Assembly (NCBI GenBank): GCA_964600845.1
Contig: CAZRJW010000003.1
Location: 10,040-74,039, forward strand
Reading direction: 5' to 3'
Origin: JAGOTP01 sp964600845
Lineage (GTDB): Bacteria; Patescibacteriota; Patescibacteriia; 2-12-FULL-60-25
DNA length: 64,000 bases
Positions 53,717-62,025 of the stretch are shown piece by piece. Position 1 is the first letter of the stretch, and each line of letters begins with the position of its first letter. The notes under the pieces are model-generated. The model did not search any database, was not told where the DNA came from, and worked only from the letters and a program-made list of their open reading frames with translations. The translations under genes were made by a program, and so were the position numbers.

Positions 53717-54397
53717 ATGGGACTTTTTCCGCTGTACGATGAGACGGCTTTCAATCCTGAGCAGCCGTTTCCCCCAACGGATGTCCAGATGACGGACATT
53801 CTGAGAAGGGTCCGCACCGGACATCTACGCGCGGCTCTCGCGCGCGGGCTCGAAGGCGAGTGCCTCTCAGCCTTCGCCACCGTCGAGCGGCAAGAGCTGC
53901 TCACCACGACGAAGGGTCATCCCGCCACGCAGAATGGGAAGCTCGTCCGGAGCACCCTGAAGCGTGGCGATTCGACCGTCGTCAATGACAGGACGTGGAC
54001 CATCCAGAACAACCTCCTCGAGAGGATCTGCGACGAGCGCTACATCCACATGGTCACGCTGGTCCGTCCGGGGACGAATGGTCTCCCGTGCGCGCCCAGC
54101 GGGTTCACCGTCGAACCCACCTACCTGCGCGAGCACGAGGCGGTGGTGATCGAAGATCTGGTCCCGGACAAGCACCAGCGCGTCCAGGCCATGAACCTGG
54201 TCATCGCCTGTGCGAACTGGGGAAGCTGGGGTGCGGTTCCGGCCGCTGAGCTCCCGAGCACGATGCTCGATCAGACGGACTTCGAAGCCCTCTTGGGGCT
54301 CGAGGACCGCGATCTTCTGCGGATCGAGAGGCTGACGAGGCACCACTTCATCCAGGCCCTCCCCGCCTTCGCGGGCATCTTCAGTCCCACGATGTAG
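53717..54397 (+). CDS. Hypothetical protein, G+C-rich orphan gene
   Basis: 226 residues from the ATG at 53717; GAGAAGAGGTGA directly upstream is a strong ribosome site, though very close to the ATG. Cytosolic in appearance, mixed alpha/beta: ILRRVRTGHLRAALARGLEG, a Thr/Arg-rich centre, RYIHMVTLVRPG and a C-terminal Leu-rich helix. Not recognised. Bounded by the two copies of the 100-base repeat. Confidence 0.7.
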   Translation: MGLFPLYDETAFNPEQPFPPTDVQMTDILRRVRTGHLRAALARGLEGECLSAFATVERQELLTTTKGHPATQNGKLVRSTLKRGDSTVVNDRTWTIQNNLLERICDERYIHMVTLVRPGTNGLPCAPSGFTVEPTYLREHEAVVIEDLVPDKHQRVQAMNLVIACANWGSWGAVPAAELPSTMLDQTDFEALLGLEDRDLLRIERLTRHHFIQALPAFAGIFSPTM

Positions 54398-54399
54398 CC

Positions 54400-54502
54400 A
54401 CCACTCCCAGCTGAAGGAACTCTCAGCACCGCCCCGGCCGCCAATCTCTGGCAGCCGGGGCGATGAAGTTTTAGGGCTTTTCGGCCAAGAAGGTTGACTT
54501 TT
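54400..54502 (+). repeat. Intercassette repeat, copy 2
   Basis: Second copy of the 53541-53642 element, starting two bases after the stop of the 53717-54397 gene. Its hairpin stem is GCCCCGGC.GCCA with TGGC.GCCGGGGC, different from copy 1. It again ends in TTGACT, with TACAAA 17 bases later. Confidence 0.85.
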
Positions 54503-54932
54503 TTGTAATATTCTGATACAAATCTCTGTTCGCTACGCTCAGTTGCGAACCGCGATACTGACGCCGAGGCGATGAAATTTCAATGCTCCTTTCATTATTT
54601 CTTGACGGCTTTTTAGGATCCATCGTATCCTACATGTGTAAGGTATGCGGTCCTATCAGTCGATGTTTATGCCATGCACGCTTCGCACCATCATTATTGC
54701 GAAGTTGCTTGTCGTATATCCATCTACCTATAGTCGACCGACGGTCTAGTGCACGCTTGATCTCCAAAAAAGGAGTAGCTCACCAAAAGCCCCCGGTCAC
54801 CAGCCGGGGGTTTTTGTTCGGCAGCGCGTTAGGAGAATCCATTGGCGGTGAGAGCAACTTCTCTTGTTCAACCGTCAATCGTTCCCCCAACCCTGCACAC
54901 AGAGCTGTGCAAATTCATGAAAGGACGCTGCG
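54503..54932 (+). other. Gene-poor stretch with leader motif, hairpins and a terminator
   Basis: The repeat's -35 box is followed by the AATCTCTGTTCGC leader motif (54521-54533) and a GTTCGC/GCGAAC hairpin, but only a 14-residue frame (starting 54571) where a gene would be expected. A second TTGACG lies at about 54602. A Rho-independent terminator closes the stretch: CCCCCGG/CCGGGGG (54790-54810) plus TTTTT. The remaining bases to 54932 are the leader of the next gene. Confidence 0.5.
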
Positions 54933-55406
54933 ATGCGCCTCACAATCCCGATTACTCCAAGCGAGGAGTCGCCTCCACTTCCGATCGAGCTCGAGCTGCC
55001 CGATGACGTCAACCTGAACAAGGTACGGTGCGCTCTGCGCACGCCGGTTCCGGAAGCGATCAGGCCGCCGGACGAGGAGGTTTTCGTACTGACACTTCCT
55101 CCGAACGGAGGACGGCCGCCGGTACCCGGCTTCGTCCGGGTGGTGAGCATCAACCGCAGCACGATCCATATGAGCGACGGTCTGGTACGGTTCCAGACCT
55201 TCGATCATAAGAGCCACGAGATGCACTTCGACGGCAACCGCGTCGATTTCACCGATCGACTCGACCGGTGCATCGCACCGCGAAGCGTGATCTGCGGCAA
55301 CCGCGTCGTGGATGTCACCCAGATCGCGTCGTTCCACAGCCGTCCGAGCCGCGAGATCGTCATCGGGCACGGAACCGGCACGGACGACGGCCCAGTCGCC
55401 GCTTGA
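54933..55406 (+). CDS. Hypothetical protein, G+C-rich orphan gene
   Basis: 157 residues, AAAGGA seven bases upstream. Beta-rich and soluble: VFVLTLPP, GFVRVVSINRSTIHMSDGLVRFQ and VICGNRVVDVTQIASFH suggest a small barrel or sandwich. It ends in a short disordered tail. Not recognised. It is followed by two hairpins. Confidence 0.68.
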   Translation: MRLTIPITPSEESPPLPIELELPDDVNLNKVRCALRTPVPEAIRPPDEEVFVLTLPPNGGRPPVPGFVRVVSINRSTIHMSDGLVRFQTFDHKSHEMHFDGNRVDFTDRLDRCIAPRSVICGNRVVDVTQIASFHSRPSREIVIGHGTGTDDGPVAA

Positions 55407-55460
55407 TCAGCGGCTCCACAGCGCCGCAGTAACCCCTCCCCGCCAACCTGGCAGGAAGGA

Positions 55461-55514
55461 CGCACGGGTGGGACCCATAAGGTCACTCCCCAGGGATCCA
55501 CTCCCACCCGTGCG
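55461..55514 (+). other. Long hairpin downstream of the 54933-55406 gene
   Basis: Exact 13-base stem (55461-55473 with 55502-55514) around a 28-base loop. No T-run follows, so it is more likely a processing or protective structure than the terminator. Confidence 0.5.
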
Positions 55515-55552
55515 CCTCGGTTCTCCCATCAACCAAAGACGCTGAACGCAAG

Positions 55553-55571
55553 CGGCAGTTGCCGTTTTTTT
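55553..55571 (+). terminator. Rho-independent terminator before rpsO
   Basis: CGGCA/TGCCG hairpin (55553-55564) followed by seven T, inside a GAACG/CGTTC outer pairing. Confidence 0.85.
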
Positions 55572-55669
55572 CGTTCTTTGGTATCTTCCTGTCACTAAAC
55601 AAGCTAACTACGGTGCTTTTGGTAAGGTCGGCTGAGCCGCCCAAACTGAGTCACCGCGTATCTCTTCCT

Positions 55670-55930
55670 ATGTTGAACCCAGACAAGAAGAAGAAAATTA
55701 TTGAGAAATACCGCGTCCACGCAACGGACACCGGTTCGCCACAGGTGCAGATCGCCATTTTGACAGAAGAAGTCAAAGAGCTCACAGAGCACTTGAAAAT
55801 CCACAAAAAGGACCACTCTTCCCGCCGTGGGTTGATCAAAAAGGTTGGTGAACGCCGCCGCTTGATGAAGTACTTGAAGCGCGAAGACGGAAAAGGCTAC
55901 GACGAATTGATGGCAAAGTTGAAGGTCTAA
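55670..55930 (+). CDS. rpsO: 30S ribosomal protein S15
   Basis: 86 residues, close to the usual 89. The sequence TDTGSPQVQIAILTEEVKELTEHLKIHKKDHSSRRGLIKKVGERRRLMKYL is the S15 core that binds the 16S rRNA three-way junction. The frame is open upstream to 55559, but the ATG at 55670 fits the family. The pnp gene, next to rpsO in many bacteria, is here 2.4 kb away. Confidence 0.97.
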   Translation: MLNPDKKKKIIEKYRVHATDTGSPQVQIAILTEEVKELTEHLKIHKKDHSSRRGLIKKVGERRRLMKYLKREDGKGYDELMAKLKV

Positions 55931-55949
55931 TTGATCTTCAAACGGAATC

Positions 55950-55988
55950 GCAATACAGCTCCTTTTTCAGGAGCTGTATTGCTTTTTT
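55950..55988 (+). terminator. Terminator of rpsO
   Basis: Perfect 14-base stem (55950-55963 with 55969-55982), then six T. Confidence 0.93.
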
Positions 55989-56105
55989 GGCCGAAAATCG
56001 CTACGGTAGCTCGTTCTTTAGGACCATTGGATCCTCGACGCTTGGTTATCTAGGCTAAACGTCGGGGATTCAGGACAACACCCCCGAGATAAGGACAATT
56101 GCGGA

Positions 56106-56636
56106 ATGAAAAGCGCATTAGAGAAGATGCTCGACGCCCTAAGGCTGGGCGACTCAGTGACCTTCAACGCCCTGCGCGCGGCCAACAGCGGGCTGAAGAT
56201 CATCACCCACCCCGTAGACGGCAAGTTCCTCGAGATCGCAGACCGGGACCTCTCCGGCTTCGACCTCAAGGGGATGCGTCTCATCGCCGTCCTCTTCGTG
56301 AAGGTGGACTTCCACAGCGTGAGCCTGGAACGTGTCGATTGCACCGAGTGCATCTTCACGGACTGTCGGTTCACGGGGAACGAGACGCGGAAGCTGATCC
56401 TTCGGGAGTGCCTGTTCCGCGGCTGTCGGTTCCTCAAGGTGACGTTCACGCGGATCGATGTGCAGGGCACCGTCTTCACGGACGAGACCACGTTCGATAA
56501 CTGCCAGTTCTTTGGCTTCGCCGCAGCTCAAGCCATGTGGGGAGCCGTGCGTATCAGCCCACAGGAGGAACTCCTCAGGCTGCGCACGCTCGTCACCCGC
56601 GGGATCAAAGGCCCGAAGCGCGCCAAGAAGGGCTGA
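56106..56636 (+). CDS. Pentapeptide-repeat-like protein, G+C-rich orphan gene
   Basis: 176 residues. Residues 45-135 follow the pentapeptide pattern with Phe, Leu or Val in the centre of each five (DLSGF-DLKGM, VDFHS-VSLER-VDCTE-CIFTD-CRF, later CLFRG-CRFLK). Such proteins form a right-handed beta-helix; some mimic DNA and protect or inhibit gyrase, others have no known target. The helical N-terminus (1-25) and basic C-terminus (KGPKRAKKG) are not part of the repeat. AAGGA lies upstream of the ATG. Confidence 0.75.
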   Translation: MKSALEKMLDALRLGDSVTFNALRAANSGLKIITHPVDGKFLEIADRDLSGFDLKGMRLIAVLFVKVDFHSVSLERVDCTECIFTDCRFTGNETRKLILRECLFRGCRFLKVTFTRIDVQGTVFTDETTFDNCQFFGFAAAQAMWGAVRISPQEELLRLRTLVTRGIKGPKRAKKG

Positions 56637-56779
56637 CCTTCGCCCACAGCCGCTAGACCCGATCCTTCGCCCCTTCCACTCGCCGGAGCAGCCACCGTCC
56701 TTGGTGGCCCCAACACCCTTTCGTCTCCGGCAGGGTCTTGCACGTATGACCAATGGTCGTGCGTCGAAGATTCTCAGAA

Positions 56780-56815
56780 ACAAAAATCCCTCGTTATGAA
56801 ACGGGGGATTTTTGT
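56780..56815 (+). terminator. Bidirectional terminator between convergent orphan genes
   Basis: ACAAAAATCCC/GGGATTTTTGT (56780-56790 with 56805-56815) with an inner CGTT-ATGA-AACG hairpin. It serves the plus-strand pentapeptide gene and the minus-strand 56885-57292 gene. Confidence 0.88.
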
Positions 56816-56884
56816 TGTGTGTCGATGGCCTCCAGGCATCAACACGGAGAAAGTGATTCGGCTAACCATGGGCCGATAAAGGAA

Positions 56885-57292
56885 CTATTCTGCGATCTTG
56901 GTCAGCTGATCGAGGTTCTTCTGAACGAACGGGCTCCCGTCGGCGAGATAGACAACGGCTACGAATGGGCTGCGACCAACTCCGTGCCCACCTAACAAGG
57001 CCATGCGTACACCCTGCCCTCGGATAGAGGTGACCCGCCCCTCCGCCCTCCTCATTCCACCGCTCAGTTGAACGGTGACGCGCTTACCCACCCACTCCGC
57101 ATAGGTATTGCGGAACTTCTGGATACGCTCATCCTGCGTCAGCTTCCCGTCGAATGGAAAGCCACGAATGATGTAGTCCATGGTAGCGTCGCAGGCCGCC
57201 ACGGTCGGGGGCGGATCGAGTTTCCACTGTAGGAATACCTCGAGTTGCGCCAACGTTGGCTCCTCTTCACGGTGACTACTTCTCCTAGCCAT
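56885..57292 (-). CDS. Hypothetical protein with SH3-like barrel appearance, G+C-rich orphan gene
   Basis: About 135 residues from the ATG at 57292, with AGGAGT nine bases upstream. The N-terminal 60 residues are helical; the C-terminal part (RVTVQLSGGMRRAEGRVTSIRGQGVRMALLGG...SPFVAVVYLADGS) looks like a small barrel of the Sm/SH3 type, by strand pattern only. Own promoter. It lies opposite to rpsO and pnp. Confidence 0.65.
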   Translation of the reverse strand: MARRSSHREEEPTLAQLEVFLQWKLDPPPTVAACDATMDYIIRGFPFDGKLTQDERIQKFRNTYAEWVGKRVTVQLSGGMRRAEGRVTSIRGQGVRMALLGGHGVGRSPFVAVVYLADGSPFVQKNLDQLTKIAE

Positions 57293-57349
57293 GGTCAATC
57301 CACTCCTTTTTCAGGGTCGACTGTTCAGCCGATGTAGCGTGAACGAGCA

Positions 57350-57378
57350 AACATAGCCTATTTCGCGGGTTTTGTCCA
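57350..57378 (-). promoter_or_regulatory. Promoter of the 56885-57292 gene
   Basis: TGGACA (57373-57378), 17 bases, TATGTT (57350-57355) on the minus strand. Confidence 0.6.
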
Positions 57379-57522
57379 GTACAGAGCTCTGTTTTTTGCC
57401 GAAATGCCATAGAACCCCTACACTTGGCTTTTTTCGCTAGATCTGGTATCATTTTCAAGTATTGTTGGCCGAAATTTTCATATTTATTTCATTTTTTACG
57501 GCTAGCAGTCTCAATTTTTTCT

Positions 57523-58317
57523 ATGATTAAACGCCCCCACCAGAGGGTTGCGGTCTTTATCGACACGCAAAACATGTATCACTCCGCCAAACATATTTAT
57601 GGCGCGCGAGTGAATTTCGGCGCCGTTGTTGACGGAGCTGTTTCCAATCGCCCAGTCATCCGCGCGATCGCCTATGTCGCCAAGTCCAAAACGGGCGAAG
57701 AACATGGCTTTTTCGAAGCGCTTGTTCAACATGGGATCGAATTGAAGGTGAAAGACGTCCAAGAGTTTGCTAGCGGCGAAAAGAAAGCCGACTGGGACGT
57801 TGGAATGGCCGTTGATGCCATGGCAATCGCGATCTCTGGTCGCGTCGATGTCATCATCTTAGTCACCGGTGACGGAGACTTCTGTCCCCTCGCTGACTTC
57901 TTGCGGGCCAACGGCATCTTGTGTGAAGTCGTCGCCTTTGGATCTTCGACCAACGCGCAGCTCAAAGAACGGGCTGACTCGTTCCTCGATTTGTCATCAG
58001 ATCCTGAGACCTACTTGATCCACTCAGCGCGTGCCGGCCGGATCGCGCAGCGTCACCAGTCACCTGCGCATCACGCTCTATCTGCTCCGACGAATACCGT
58101 TGCCGCAGCTGCCCGCGAAGCACAACCGATCGAGGAAGGAGCTCCGCTCAGCCTCGACGCGGCCCCGACTCCTGCAGAACGACCACAATCCCTGCCTTCC
58201 GCTCCTGTAAGCCGCAGCCGTGGTAAGCCAACCCGTGGACGACCACCAACGGGCGGAAACGACAAACCTTCGACGGAACCCCCACTGCCAACCCGCAAAA
58301 TTCGTGTTACCTTTTAA
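57523..58317 (+). CDS. NYN-domain (PIN-like) RNase with disordered tail
   Basis: 264 residues from the ATG at 57523. The NYN fold (about 8-160) keeps its acidic residues: FIDTQNMY, KADWDVGMAVDAM and LVTGDGDF. Family members (LabA/DUF88, Limkain-type) are predicted Mg-dependent RNases. Residues 175-264 are Pro/Arg/Ala-rich and disordered, likely RNA-binding. Placed 31 bases before pnp, so an RNA-decay role is plausible. Confidence 0.9.
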   Translation: MIKRPHQRVAVFIDTQNMYHSAKHIYGARVNFGAVVDGAVSNRPVIRAIAYVAKSKTGEEHGFFEALVQHGIELKVKDVQEFASGEKKADWDVGMAVDAMAIAISGRVDVIILVTGDGDFCPLADFLRANGILCEVVAFGSSTNAQLKERADSFLDLSSDPETYLIHSARAGRIAQRHQSPAHHALSAPTNTVAAAAREAQPIEEGAPLSLDAAPTPAERPQSLPSAPVSRSRGKPTRGRPPTGGNDKPSTEPPLPTRKIRVTF

Positions 58318-58348
58318 CATGTCCTCGACCTAAAAATACGTATTCCCT

Positions 58349-60583
58349 ATGACCCCCCAAGAATTTTCCATTGAGTTCGCCGGTCGTCCGCTGAAAATCG
58401 CGGTCGGCAAACTCGCCCAACAAGCCAACGGTGCCTGTACGATTCAATACGGCGACACGCTCGCCCTGTGTACCGCAACCCTTGGTGATGCGCGTGATGA
58501 TATTGGGTATTTTCCTCTCAGCGTTGAGTACGAAGAGCGCATGTATGCCTCCGGAAAGATCAAAGGCTCACGCTTCATCAAGCGCGAAGGCCGTCCAACC
58601 GACGAAGCGATTCTCTCTGGTCGTTTGATCGACCGTGCGGTCCGTCCCCTCTTCCCAAGCGATCTGCGCAACGATGTTACGATCGTGACGACTGTCTTTT
58701 CGCATGACCAAGAAAACGATGCGGACATTCCAGCCTTGATCGGTGCTTCGTGTGCACTTGCGATGTCGAACATTCCTTGGAATGGTCCAATCGCTGCTGT
58801 GCGCGTGGGCTTGAAAGACGGTAAATACATTTTGCTTCCAACCTACCAAGAGACAGAAGAAGGTGAACTCGACTTAGTTGTCGCTGGCTCAAAAGACAAA
58901 ACACTCATGGTCGAAGCAGGTGCTAAGCGCGTCTCAGAAGAGGTGATGCTCGGCGCCATGAAGTTCGCGCACGACAACCTCGCTCCCCTCATCGATTTGA
59001 TCGAACAGGTGGTCAAAGCCGTTGGCGTAGAAAAGATCTCATTGAACGTCACGCGCTCCGAAGATGAACAGAAGCGCATCGACGCAGCTTCCGACTTCTT
59101 GAAGACACAACGCGGAGTTTTGTTTGCTGAACCCCTCCGCACCAAAGCCGATCGCAAAGCAGCCATCGGACGCTTGAAGGCAGCGCTCGAAGCCAACCTC
59201 GCTTCCCAAGGCGTGACGGGCAAAGAAGGCATGCGCGGTCTCTCGGCCGTGATCGATCAATTCGTCGACGAAGAAGTCACGAATATGATTTTGAATGAAA
59301 AGCGTCGTGCGGATGCACGCGCGTTGGACGAAGTCCGTACACTCTCGGCCGAAGTTGCGCTCATTCCACGCACACACGGCTCCGGCTTGTTCCTCCGCGG
59401 ACAAACACAGGTGCTCTCGACCGTTACGCTCGGTTCGCCAGGCATGGAACAAACGCTCGACACGATGGAATACGCCACCACCAAGCGCTACTTCCACCAC
59501 TACAACTTCCCAAGCTATTCCGTGGGAGAAACGCGTCCAAGCCGTGGTCCAGGTCGTCGCGAAATTGGTCACGGAGCCCTCGCTGAACGCGCGCTCATGC
59601 CCGTTCTTCCAACCAAAGAACAATTCCCGTACACCGTCCGCGTCGTGTCCGAAGTTCTCGGCTCAAACGGATCGAGTTCGATGGGAGCCACCTGTGGTTC
59701 AACCCTCGCGCTCATGGATGCTGGCGTTCCTCTGCTTGAGCCGGTCGCGGGTATCGCCATGGGTATGGCCAGTGACGAAAAGAACGGAAAGTACCAAGTC
59801 ATCACCGACCTTCAAGACATTGAAGATGGAGAGGGTGGAATGGACTTCAAAATCGCCGGAACAAAAACTGGAATCACCGCCATCCAGATGGATACGAAGA
59901 CCTCCGGTATTCCTTGGCACGTGATCGAAGAAGCCGTTCATCAGTCTCGCGCAGCCCGCATGAAGGTGCTCGAAGCAATGCTCGCCACGATCCCAGAACC
60001 ACGTGCTGAGTTGTCGAAATACGCTCCTCGCATCGTGAGCTTCAAGATCAACACGGATCGCATTCGTGATGTCATCGGTCCAGGTGGAAAGGTCATCAAC
60101 GAAATTATCGCGACACACAAAGTCCAGATCGACATCGAAGACGATGGAACGGTCATGGTTACTTCGGTGAACCTTGAATCGCTCGACAAAGCCGTCGCCT
60201 GGATCAAGCAGCTCACGCGTGAAGTTCAAGCCGGCGAAAAGTTCTCCGGTCCTGTCACCCGCATCCTCGACTTCGGAGCCTTCGTTGAAATCTCGCCGAA
60301 GGTCGAAGGCCTCGTGCACATTTCAGAAATGGCGCCATACCGCGTCGGAAAAGTCACCGACATCGTCGAAGTCGGCAAAGTGGTAAACGTCCTCGTAAAA
60401 GAAATCGACTCCATGGGTCGCTTGAACCTCTCGATGAAGGCCGCTGAAGGAAACGTCTATCCCCCAGCCCCAACCGCCGAAGAGCAAGCAGCCTTCGGAC
60501 GCGGTGGAAGCGGTGGCAGCCACAGCGGCGGTCCACGCGGAGGATCATCAGGGGGAAGTCGCGGGCCACGGAGAGAGTTCTAG
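58349..60583 (+). CDS. pnp: Polyribonucleotide nucleotidyltransferase (PNPase)
   Basis: 744 residues. Two RNase PH domains (about 10-210 and 310-540) flank the helical domain; the second carries the phosphorolytic site around SNGSSSMGATCG and DLQDIEDGEGGMDFKIAGT. A KH domain (about 555-615, IGPGGKVINEI) and an S1 domain (about 625-695) follow, then a Gly/Ser/Arg tail. The enzyme degrades RNA 3' to 5' with phosphate. Confidence 0.98.
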   Translation: MTPQEFSIEFAGRPLKIAVGKLAQQANGACTIQYGDTLALCTATLGDARDDIGYFPLSVEYEERMYASGKIKGSRFIKREGRPTDEAILSGRLIDRAVRPLFPSDLRNDVTIVTTVFSHDQENDADIPALIGASCALAMSNIPWNGPIAAVRVGLKDGKYILLPTYQETEEGELDLVVAGSKDKTLMVEAGAKRVSEEVMLGAMKFAHDNLAPLIDLIEQVVKAVGVEKISLNVTRSEDEQKRIDAASDFLKTQRGVLFAEPLRTKADRKAAIGRLKAALEANLASQGVTGKEGMRGLSAVIDQFVDEEVTNMILNEKRRADARALDEVRTLSAEVALIPRTHGSGLFLRGQTQVLSTVTLGSPGMEQTLDTMEYATTKRYFHHYNFPSYSVGETRPSRGPGRREIGHGALAERALMPVLPTKEQFPYTVRVVSEVLGSNGSSSMGATCGSTLALMDAGVPLLEPVAGIAMGMASDEKNGKYQVITDLQDIEDGEGGMDFKIAGTKTGITAIQMDTKTSGIPWHVIEEAVHQSRAARMKVLEAMLATIPEPRAELSKYAPRIVSFKINTDRIRDVIGPGGKVINEIIATHKVQIDIEDDGTVMVTSVNLESLDKAVAWIKQLTREVQAGEKFSGPVTRILDFGAFVEISPKVEGLVHISEMAPYRVGKVTDIVEVGKVVNVLVKEIDSMGRLNLSMKAAEGNVYPPAPTAEEQAAFGRGGSGGSHSGGPRGGSSGGSRGPRREF

Positions 60584-60604
60584 AAACAATCGATAACCGG
60601 TTAC

Positions 60605-60635
60605 AAGAGCCTACACCTGAAGTGTGGGCTCTTTT
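60605..60635 (+). terminator. Terminator of pnp
   Basis: AAGAGCC/GGGCTCTT with an inner ACAC/GTGT stem, ending in TTTT. Confidence 0.85.
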
Positions 60636-60658
60636 GATTTCAGGTAGACGAAGGCTGT

Positions 60659-60687
60659 TTGAGAAATACAGAAAAATCCGTTAGGGT
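60659..60687 (+). promoter_or_regulatory. Promoter of the 60688-61920 gene
   Basis: TTGAGA (60659-60664), 17 bases, TAGGGT (60682-60687). The GTG at 60694 would be at the transcription start. Confidence 0.55.
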
Positions 60688-61920
60688 GTGTCGGTGGAAG
60701 ATGGACCGCTCAACGACATTCCGTCCGTTGTCGAACCAAAGATTCAGAACCCAATCGTGAGTCCGCTACTCGCGATGGGCGTTTCAGGTCCACGGCTCAG
60801 CCGCCGTTGGCTTTTTGGAATTGCGATCGCTGGATCGCTTCTGGTCGGTCTCGTGCTCTTTACCCTCTTATTTTCTGGCACTTTTTTTCTCCCTCCGCAT
60901 ACCATCTCCTTCGCGACCGTCGCTCCACGGACGCTGAATACCCTGCTTACGTCCGAACAAAAGACTGCGCTCCCGGTCGAATGGCAACAAACCCTGCGTG
61001 AAGATAGCCGTTGGCCGGTCGTTTTTGGACTGACTGGATCACGAGAAACGATTCAGGCCTTCACGCTTGGACCTCGTTGGGCTGTACCCGCGCCACTCCT
61101 TCAGACAACCGATACAAAGACCCGCGCCCTTGTACGACAGGTCGGTGTGGTCACTCCAGAAAATGATCAACCACTCGTCTATCGTGAACTCTTTTTTGAT
61201 CAGGTCTTCGCTCCAGGCTCGCTCCGGGGCTGGCTAGACGCCTCGCTCCTCTTTCCAAACGCCTCTTCTTCGAACCGTATCCTCTTTTTTGCCGATAAGG
61301 GAAAGATTATCCTGTCTGATACCGACGAGTCCCTCTTCCCAGCGAATCAACTCACCCTCGAAGCAGCCACGTCACCTCGTCCTTTGCAAGCAGACGTAAG
61401 CTTGCATCTCGCCGCCTTAGGGAAGCAGACGAACGTAGAAGTTCTGTTAGGCGAACTTCCTCTCGATCCGGTCCAAACTACCCTCACCTCCTTACGCGAG
61501 GCGCCCGCGACACTTGAAGCACGCTTCACGACCTCAACGATCGATGCACTCCGCCTGACATTCCAGCGAGCCCTACAACCAGAAGAGCGGGCCGCTCTCC
61601 TTTCAGAACTGAACGGGACCCGAAAAAGACAGCTGTTCACCCTTCCGGACGGGACGGTCGGGGTTGAGTACCTTGCAGAAGCGACCGTCTCCTCTACTTC
61701 CACCCCAAACACCGATACGATTGACTGGCTCGCCCCAACCGGAGCCGCCCCTCTCGAGGAAGCGACCGCTTGCGGACAAGGGATGTGGCTGGCGCGCTTC
61801 TCCCCACGTCTTCTCGAGCGCTTCGTTCTCCAAGGCTCGAACCTCTCCGCCTGGATCCCAAAACAGCCGCTTCAAATCTGGCGCAACCAAAAACAGCTCG
61901 TGATTTGCTTGGAACGTTAA
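60688..61920 (+). CDS. Single-pass membrane protein, hypothetical
   Basis: About 410 residues. One transmembrane helix (about 47-68) is followed by a large outer part with Val/Thr/Leu-rich beta and helical segments; I do not recognise a domain. GTG starts at 60688 or, more likely from the promoter position, 60694. Codon use resembles the housekeeping genes. Likely an envelope protein with a cytosolic N-terminus. Confidence 0.75.
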   Translation: MSVEDGPLNDIPSVVEPKIQNPIVSPLLAMGVSGPRLSRRWLFGIAIAGSLLVGLVLFTLLFSGTFFLPPHTISFATVAPRTLNTLLTSEQKTALPVEWQQTLREDSRWPVVFGLTGSRETIQAFTLGPRWAVPAPLLQTTDTKTRALVRQVGVVTPENDQPLVYRELFFDQVFAPGSLRGWLDASLLFPNASSSNRILFFADKGKIILSDTDESLFPANQLTLEAATSPRPLQADVSLHLAALGKQTNVEVLLGELPLDPVQTTLTSLREAPATLEARFTTSTIDALRLTFQRALQPEERAALLSELNGTRKRQLFTLPDGTVGVEYLAEATVSSTSTPNTDTIDWLAPTGAAPLEEATACGQGMWLARFSPRLLERFVLQGSNLSAWIPKQPLQIWRNQKQLVICLER

Positions 61921-61921
61921 A

Positions 61922-61983
61922 GTATCCACAGGCTGTGTATAACGTTTTTGGCGCTAAGGTTAGCCAAGAATAAGTTATCCACA
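61922..61983. promoter_or_regulatory. Cluster of DnaA boxes
   Basis: TTATACACA on the minus strand (61934-61942) and TTATCCACA on the plus strand (61975-61983) are exact; GTATCCACA (61922-61930) has one mismatch. A palindrome GCTAAGGTTAGC (61953-61964) lies between them. Confidence 0.6.
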
Positions 61984-61990
61984 CCAGGGT

Positions 61991-62019
61991 TTGGACGGTT
62001 ACTCAGGCGGGCGTATACT
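61991..62019 (+). promoter_or_regulatory. Promoter of the large structured RNA
   Basis: TTGGAC (61991-61996), 17 bases, TATACT (62014-62019). A palindrome CTAGAGAGGTCTCTAG (62018-62033) covers the start point. Confidence 0.65.
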
Positions 62020-62025
62020 AGAGAG

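Noticed and set aside
54583..55017. Open frame of 144 codons before the 54933 gene
   Set aside because: It crosses a strong Rho-independent terminator at 54790-54815 and the start of a better supported gene, and its sequence is Ser/Arg/Cys-rich without any domain.
61922..61983. Replication origin
   Set aside because: DnaA boxes are present, but no dnaA, dnaN or A+T-rich unwinding region lies nearby; kept only as a DnaA-box cluster.
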